A DNA stretch of 64,000 bases from contig JACONN010000002.1 in the NCBI GenBank assembly GCA_014323675.1, positions 868,001 to 932,000 on the forward strand, in the 5' to 3' direction. The position numbers were made by a program, and so were the translations under genes. The DNA is from Hormoscilla sp. GM7CHS1pb. GTDB taxonomy: Bacteria; Cyanobacteriota; Cyanobacteriia; Cyanobacteriales; Desertifilaceae. The notes under the pieces were generated by a model. That model saw only the letters and a program-made list of their open reading frames with translations, had not been told where the DNA came from and made no database searches. Position 1 is the stretch's first letter. Every line of letters begins with the position of its first letter. Shown here in pieces: positions 59,590-64,000 of this stretch.

Positions 59590-60273
59590 TTAGTCTGGTT
59601 CATCCAATAAAGATTGTAATTGCGGCACCAGAGGTAGCAGTTCATTTTGGATAATATCCCAAACCTTTTCCAAGTCCACATCGCGATATTCATGCACAAT
59701 GCGGTTGCGCATTCCCCGCATTTGCGGCCAAGTAATTTGGGAATAGCGAGTCTCAACTTCTGGAGTAATTTTCCGCGCCGCTTCACCGATAATCATGAAA
59801 GAGTGCAGCACTGCATTTACCGTCCTTTTATCGGTTATAAAAGTCTCGAAGTCGAAATCAACAGCGAAACTCTGAATATCGGTAATAGACCCGAGAATAT
59901 CCTCAATGTAAATTTTCCAATCTTTGCGCGGCATATTATAAGCAACCTCCTGAGTAACAACCTTCTGACTGGTAACCGGCAATACGGGTAAAGCTTCCCT
60001 GAGAATGCGATCGCGCAGTCTGGGTTTCAACTCTTTAGGAACAACGAGATCCACCTGGCATGCCAAAATATTTTCCAGGTATTGCTGAATTTCCACAAAA
60101 TCAGACCACCCGATCTGCTTACCAGACTCCCACTCTACCAAGAGATCCAGATCGCTATCTGGCCTCCCTTCATTCCGGGCCACGGAACCAAACATTGCCA
60201 AAGATTTCACGCCATAGTTTTGAATTTCCTCGGCGTGGGTTGTCAGAATAGTTAATGCTTCATCTCGCTTCAT
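59590..60273 (-). CDS. Single-chain MntA-HepT (nucleotidyltransferase antitoxin fused to HEPN toxin)
   Basis: The 227-aa protein combines two usually separate genes. Residues 1-95 are a minimal nucleotidyltransferase: GVKSLAMFGSVARNEGRPDSDLDLLVE with Gly29-Ser30 and Asp41/Asp43 of the GSx...DxD motif. Residues 114-227 begin MPRKDWKIYIEDILGSI, the usual start of HepT (DUF86), and contain RNRIVHEY (Arg189, His194, Tyr196), the HEPN RNase motif. Normally MntA adds AMP to Tyr near RxxxxHxY to silence HepT. A linker LPVTSQKVVTQEVAYN joins them without a stop. The frame is intact. Fusion by loss of a stop codon is likely. Confidence 0.85.
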   Translation of the reverse strand: MKRDEALTILTTHAEEIQNYGVKSLAMFGSVARNEGRPDSDLDLLVEWESGKQIGWSDFVEIQQYLENILACQVDLVVPKELKPRLRDRILREALPVLPVTSQKVVTQEVAYNMPRKDWKIYIEDILGSITDIQSFAVDFDFETFITDKRTVNAVLHSFMIIGEAARKITPEVETRYSQITWPQMRGMRNRIVHEYRDVDLEKVWDIIQNELLPLVPQLQSLLDEPD

Positions 60274-60301
60274 AACTAATTTTCATCTCAAGTAACTGAA
60301 T

Positions 60302-60550
60302 CTAAATTTTTCTGCCTTCAGCTAAAACCTGTAGCTGTTCTCTGTTTAATAAAGTAATCCGAGAACCATTAACGTCAATTATCCCGGACTGACTCAGTTT
60401 AGCAAAGACCCGGGATAGGGTCTCGGGAATTGTCCCTAAAAAAGCTGCTAGCTGACCCTTCGTCATATCTAATTTTATCTCATCGCCGTCCGATCGCCCA
60501 AAAACAAGAGATAGGCCCTGTTTGCCACCATGACCAATGTAAACTTTCAC
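60302..60550 (-). CDS. Crp/Fnr-type regulator C-terminal fragment
   Basis: The 82-aa fragment has KLDMTKGQLAAFLGTIPETLSRVFAKLSQSGIIDVNGSRI, the winged helix-turn-helix of the CRP/FNR family. The cyclic-nucleotide-binding N-terminal domain and dimerisation helix are missing. The 5' end overlaps the plus-strand ORF at 60530, which suggests that a break removed the N-terminus. It may still be transcribed but should not respond to effector. Confidence 0.75.
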   Translation of the reverse strand: MKVYIGHGGKQGLSLVFGRSDGDEIKLDMTKGQLAAFLGTIPETLSRVFAKLSQSGIIDVNGSRITLLNREQLQVLAEGRKI

Positions 60551-60853
60551 AAACAGCGGTTTGCAGAGTACATCCGCTGGGAGATCGCTTACCGGGAAAA
60601 CCTGAAAGGCAAAATTCAGGAAGCTACAGACAATAATATAGAATGGTCTGGCCTGTCATGCTTTGAACCAGACTACAGTGAAAGCTTAGTCCTACAAGGT
60701 CTAGAGGTGGCCTTGGATGCGATCGCCCGATCGGGCAGCAACGCGGACATTTTCTCTTTTATCTCTGAGAATGTATTTAATTTGCTCTCGCAGAAGTACA
60801 ATTTACAGGCGATCGGGACTCCCGATGAAGATTTAGCAGCTTGTCTCGGTTAG
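60530..60853 (+). CDS. Hypothetical protein
   Basis: The 107-aa product MTNVNFHKQRFAEYIRWEIAYREN ... SGLSCFEPDYSESLVLQGLEV ... FSFISENVFNLLSQK is acidic and mostly helical. No family recognised. It overlaps the 5' end of the Crp/Fnr fragment on the other strand by about 20 bases. The amino acid composition is coding-like. Confidence 0.5.
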   Translation: MTNVNFHKQRFAEYIRWEIAYRENLKGKIQEATDNNIEWSGLSCFEPDYSESLVLQGLEVALDAIARSGSNADIFSFISENVFNLLSQKYNLQAIGTPDEDLAACLG

Positions 60854-60874
60854 CATACATCCGGCGCCCTACGC

Positions 60875-62404
60875 CTAAGAAACGTTTGCTGCTGTTTCTA
60901 ACTGATTCTGGATTTCCATCGCTTTGCTAAAACAGGCGATCGCCTCCTGATACTTTTGCAAACCTGCCAGGGCCGTGCCGCGACTGCGCCAAGATTCATA
61001 ATCATGCTGGTTGAGGGCGATCGCCCGCTCGTAGGAAGCGATCGCCTCTTGATACTGTTGCATTTTTTCCAGAACGACACCGCGACTGTGCCAAATTTGG
61101 GGATAGTCTGGTTTGAGAGCAACTACTCGGTCGTAACAGGCGATCGCCTCTTCATAGCGCTGACTTTTGGAAAGCAACACCCCCCGATCGTACCACAATT
61201 GGCAGTCATCGGGTCGAATAGCAGTAGCTTTGCCATAGGAAACCAAAGCTTCCGAATAGCGTTGCAATCTTTCCAAAGCCTTACCTCGTTCGTACCAGAG
61301 TTCGTACTTGCCTGGTTCCAGAGAAATTGCCCGATCGTAGCACGCGATCGCCTCAGCATCCCGTTGCAAATTTTCCAATACCAACCCTCGGCTATACCAA
61401 ACCTGATATTTTTCTGGTTCGATTGCAATCGCCTTATCATAGTCTATTAGAGCCGACTCGTAATCTTGCAATCTTGCCAATAATTTTCCTCTATTATACC
61501 ACGCTTCATAGCAATCAGGTTTAATTTTAATTTCCCGGTCATAAATGGCGATCGCCTGCTCGTATTTCCCTTCAAAAGCCATACTTTTTGCTTGGGCGAC
61601 CAAATTATCAGCCAAATTTTCATTTCTCGGCTCATTTAATTTAGTTGCAGGCATAAAACAATCTGCTAGATAATTATCAGTTGATTCCAACTGATATACT
61701 TGCTCCTGAATAATTTTGCCGAATTGCTGTTGAAAGCTAATGCTCAATTCTTCAATTTGCTGCCTAATTTGCTGTTGAAAATCATTAATATTGTCAGCAT
61801 AATGATTGAATTCTTGCCACTTGGGTTTGATACCACTCACATTTCTCTCTCTCTTTGGGCGGCATCTATTGACATCTATTTGTTGGTTGAGTTCGGTAAC
61901 TAACTGACGAGCAGTTTCGGTAGTATTCTGGAGGTGAAGATCGGTTTGAGCGATTTTATCTAGCTGGGATCTAAGTTGTTCGACTAGCTGATTAACTACC
62001 CGGCGATAGAGAAGCCAAAACAAGCTGCATCCCCCGATGGTAAATAGAGTAAAAATTAAAATAAAAGCATTCAGAAGCGTCCGGGTACGGTCGATTTCGG
62101 ACAGGCGATCGCGCCAAAAATTACGTTGCTTGACCCGTTCGGACTCCAGCTTTTCTTCGACAGTTTCGGCAATAACTTGTTTGAGTTCGGACAAATCTCC
62201 TGCCGGGCTGGCAGCTTGAGATACGATCATTTCTGGAGGGCTAATAGAAGTGGGTGCAGGGGATATGCGATCGCGATTCATATCCGATGCTGCCGATGGG
62301 CGAGAATCAGGAGAAGGAGAAGACGCGATCGGGCTAGCCTGAGAATTAACATCCGGAGCTGCGATCGCCGCCATAGTCAAAATAGTCACAGTCGGTACGC
62401 GCAT
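60875..62404 (-). CDS. TPR-repeat protein with membrane anchor
   Basis: About 509 aa from MRVPTVTILTMAAIAAPDVNSQ. The longer ORF to 63070 overlaps the plus-strand GAF-like gene and contains palindromic repeats, so ATG 62404 is preferred. A Ser/Pro-rich stretch is followed by one membrane helix (LNAFILIFTLFTIGGCSLFWLLY), a coiled coil, then seven TPR units of 34 residues (for example AIAIYDREIKIKPDCYEAWYNRGKLL). It is likely a scaffold anchored in the membrane with the TPR array in one compartment. Function unknown. The last repeats are highly similar to each other and 102 bases apart. Confidence 0.8.
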   Translation of the reverse strand: MRVPTVTILTMAAIAAPDVNSQASPIASSPSPDSRPSAASDMNRDRISPAPTSISPPEMIVSQAASPAGDLSELKQVIAETVEEKLESERVKQRNFWRDRLSEIDRTRTLLNAFILIFTLFTIGGCSLFWLLYRRVVNQLVEQLRSQLDKIAQTDLHLQNTTETARQLVTELNQQIDVNRCRPKRERNVSGIKPKWQEFNHYADNINDFQQQIRQQIEELSISFQQQFGKIIQEQVYQLESTDNYLADCFMPATKLNEPRNENLADNLVAQAKSMAFEGKYEQAIAIYDREIKIKPDCYEAWYNRGKLLARLQDYESALIDYDKAIAIEPEKYQVWYSRGLVLENLQRDAEAIACYDRAISLEPGKYELWYERGKALERLQRYSEALVSYGKATAIRPDDCQLWYDRGVLLSKSQRYEEAIACYDRVVALKPDYPQIWHSRGVVLEKMQQYQEAIASYERAIALNQHDYESWRSRGTALAGLQKYQEAIACFSKAMEIQNQLETAANVS

Positions 62405-62439
62405 AGACTGAAGGCTTGGGTTTAATTGTTGGGAGCATC

Positions 62440-62610
62440 TGGTGTTTTGTAATCTAGCCCCTGCACGCGGAGGGCCCATTCCGCTGCGAGGAGGGGGCCC
62501 TCCGCGTGGGCTAAGTTCTAGTAGCCGGACCCCTCGTTCCCACGGCTCCGCCTGGGAACGGGTATGGCTGCGCCACGCTGCGCGATCGGGCGGCGACGCA
62601 AATAGATGCG
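62440..62610. repeat. Repeat-rich gap upstream of the TPR and GAF-like genes
   Basis: It contains ggagggcccattccgctgcgaggagggggccctcc (a large imperfect palindrome at about 62470-62505), gttcccacggctccgcctgggaac, and the ggctgcgccacgctgcgcga repeat also present at 63286-63330 and 47551. The divergent promoters of both genes should lie between 62405 and 62780 but no consensus was seen. Confidence 0.55.
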
Positions 62611-62780
62611 CACCTAATTGTTCCGTAATACCAGCAGATGGTGGTAAATCCGGAAAAAATGTTAATCGATGCCGATGGCGACTCCCATCTATGGCATGAG
62701 CTATACTTATGGGGTCACACCCCACACCCAGAGACTGGGGGGAAGGTCGGGTGCTGAAGCTAATAATATCCCGTAGAGCT

Positions 62781-63676
62781 ATGTGTAGTGCAAAATCCAT
62801 ATCCAATCTGGAGAATAGCCAGCAGACGATCGCTGCCCAGGTTACTGACAACGCCAGTTCCTCAAAGGAAGCTGTGGCCCTGGTAGCACTGCCCTCACGC
62901 AATGGAAAGGCATTGTGGCACTCGTGGCGATCGACGCGGCTGTCCACTCCTGCCCAGCGATATCCCCCGATACCTTTACCATTACCTCCGCTAACGACGC
63001 CTTCTGCCATCTGATTGGTAGATCGGTAGTAGAGTCCCAGTTGTTGGATCTGTTCGATGAAAAGGACCAATCTCTATTCCAACAACTGTATCGGCGTCAC
63101 ATTTGGCATCAAGTCAGAAAACAACAGGTCGAACAAAAGGGGCAGGATCTAGAGATGACCCAGGATGAGGAAGATTCAGTAAATCCCCAAAAATTTCAGC
63201 AGATTAACCAACAGTTGCGATCGCTGTTTCGAGCCAGTAACATGCTGATTATCAGAGCCGAGAGTAGCCAGGCCCAACTGTCCTATGGCTGCGCCACGCT
63301 GCGCGAATGGCTGGCGCCACGCTGCGCGAGCGGCACGGATTACCACAGCTTAAACCGCAGCATTTATAACCTCGAGTGTCTGCAAGCTTCTCACTTTTTC
63401 CGGGCGGCCAAAGCGGCGCGAGTATCTAATATACCAGATTTGAGCCAGGATTGTCAAACCGATTGCGAGCGATCGCTCCTATATCTGGGAGTGCGCTCTT
63501 TATTGCTGATTCCCCTAGACATGTTAGCAGTTGAGCAGGGCATTCAGAGTCATCAAATGCTAGAATTGGTAGGACTGACGAGCGATCGGCCCCATAATTT
63601 TACCAGCTTTGACTGCCACAGAGCTGCCGAATTAATCCCGGCCTTAACCTGTGCCCTGCGTCAGGCAGTATCTTAA
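62781..63676 (+). pseudogene. PAS/GAF-like sensor-domain protein with a one-base frameshift
   Basis: From ATG 62781 the frame gives CSAKSISNLENSQQTIAAQ and ALPSRNGK. Near 62905 one A is missing (gaaaggc for gaaaaggc), after which the second frame reads IVALVAIDAAVHSCPAISPDTFTITSANDAFCHLIGRSVVE, a PAS-like segment. RSLFRASNMLIIRAESSQAQL and SLLYLGVRSLLLIPLDML look like a GAF domain. Between them the repeat ggctgcgccacgctgcgcga is inserted in frame as CATLREWLAPRCASG. The stop codon TAA lies in the TSD of a MITE. Partner kinase not seen. Confidence 0.6.
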
Positions 63677-63816
63677 CTCAAGTTGCCACCTATAAAAATT
63701 TTTACGTCCCAGACAGCCATTTTTGGTAAATTTCTCACGTCATGCCATTTTGGGGTAAATCACAAGGCAATTTTGGCTAATTTTGGTTTTGAGGTTCTAT
63801 AGGTGGCAACTTGAGT
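63676..63816. mobile_element. 141-bp MITE with 7-bp target duplication
   Basis: Terminal inverted repeats ACTCAAGTTGCCACCTATA and its reverse complement are perfect over 19 bases. Direct repeats TATCTTA flank the element (63669-63675 and 63817-63823). It has no ORF. It inserted at the last codon and stop of the GAF/PAS-like gene, keeping the stop. Internal sequence has repeats of cattttggg-type tracts. Confidence 0.8.
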
Positions 63817-63828
63817 TATCTTAAAATA

Positions 63829-64000
63829 ACAGGCGTTGCACAACAACACCGATGATGGGGGTTGTTAATTGTTAATTCTTGACAGTCAATTGAAATAGTC
63901 ATAAGTAGTCATCTATGTACGAACAATTTTCAATTTTAAACCTCTTAATTGGTATCATCACCCGTGCAAGGGCGAATTTGGACAAGGTTGATGGACTCTG
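63829..64000 (+). other. Right end: MITE half-end and possible start of a new CDS
   Basis: ggcgttgcacaacaacaccgatgatggg at 63831 resembles the end of the 851-963 MITE family. An open frame starts at ATG 63915 (MYEQFSILNLLIGIITRARA) and runs to the window end. TTGACA at 63879 has only a weak -10 partner. The CDS is a guess. Confidence 0.3.

Noticed and set aside
62405..63070. N-terminal extension of the TPR protein
   Set aside because: It overlaps the plus-strand GAF/PAS-like gene, contains palindromic repeats and lacks conserved sequence; ATG 62404 starts a better protein.
1..64000. rRNA or tRNA genes
   Set aside because: No cloverleaf-like or rRNA-like stretch was recognised by eye; a tRNAscan and Rfam search would be needed to exclude them.

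Overview
The window reads as the chromosome of a filamentous cyanobacterium of the Oscillatoria/Microcoleus type. The evidence is: dense HIP1 octamers (GCGATCGC) on both strands; ndhB, a DUF1823 gene and a CbiG-CobJ fusion; XisH/XisI; Uma2 proteins; many toxin-antitoxin pairs; and short palindromic repeats in most gaps. No rRNA, tRNA or CRISPR array was seen. The species cannot be fixed from this sequence alone.

Layout. 0-6 kb: a frameshifted aminotransferase 3' end, three degenerate MITE-like repeats, and a flavin monooxygenase gene cut by an IS1-family and an IS66-family element, both with exact 8-bp target duplications. 6-8.2 kb: a DUF4279 gene split by an IS630-family element between 178-bp direct repeats, next to a remnant resembling a polymorphic-toxin C-terminus. 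8.2-15.4 kb: a PrxQ/BCP peroxiredoxin, two decayed tandem outer-membrane-protein genes (one holding a dead IS630 relic), bioF, a methyltransferase, DUF1823, and a broken filamentous-haemagglutinin-type gene. 15.5-20.2 kb: an ISKra4-family element abutting a 5'-truncated group II intron whose maturase gene is itself split by a second group II intron (a twintron), all within a response-regulator remnant. 20.2-23.8 kb: broken LD-carboxypeptidase, HEAT-repeat protein, ABC-2 permease, broken Ser/Thr kinase. 23.8-24.8 kb: a second, seemingly identical IS1 copy in inverted orientation.

24.8-38.8 kb holds a PKS/NRPS assembly line. A truncated PKS module (AT tail, partial DH, ER, KR, ACP) precedes a long megasynthase whose order is KS-AT-DH-KR-ACP-Cy-A-Ox-PCP-TE. 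The A-domain residues fit cysteine, and Cy plus an embedded oxidase predict a C-terminal thiazole. Both genes carry many lesions, so the line looks dead or the sequence contains homopolymer errors.

38.8-47 kb: prohibitin, truncated TnpB genes, DCC-family protein, ParB, then an apparently intact group of methyltransferase, stand-alone ACP, AurF-like diiron enzyme and cyclopropane-synthase-like methyltransferase. This group is the best candidate for an undescribed acyl-modifying system. 47-52 kb: holin-like membrane protein, a perfect-looking 219-bp tandem duplication, two Uma2 genes (one with expanded heptads) and cbiG-cobJ. 52-64 kb: a methyltransferase, three consecutive toxin-antitoxin pairs, XisHI, ndhB, an aspartic-protease-like gene, a single-chain MntA-HepT fusion, a Crp/Fnr fragment, a TPR protein, a GAF/PAS-like gene, and a 141-bp MITE with a 7-bp target duplication.

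Many lesions are single-base changes in runs of the same base, which could be real slippage or sequencing error. Nonsense substitutions, precise IS insertions and large deletions show that some of the decay is real.
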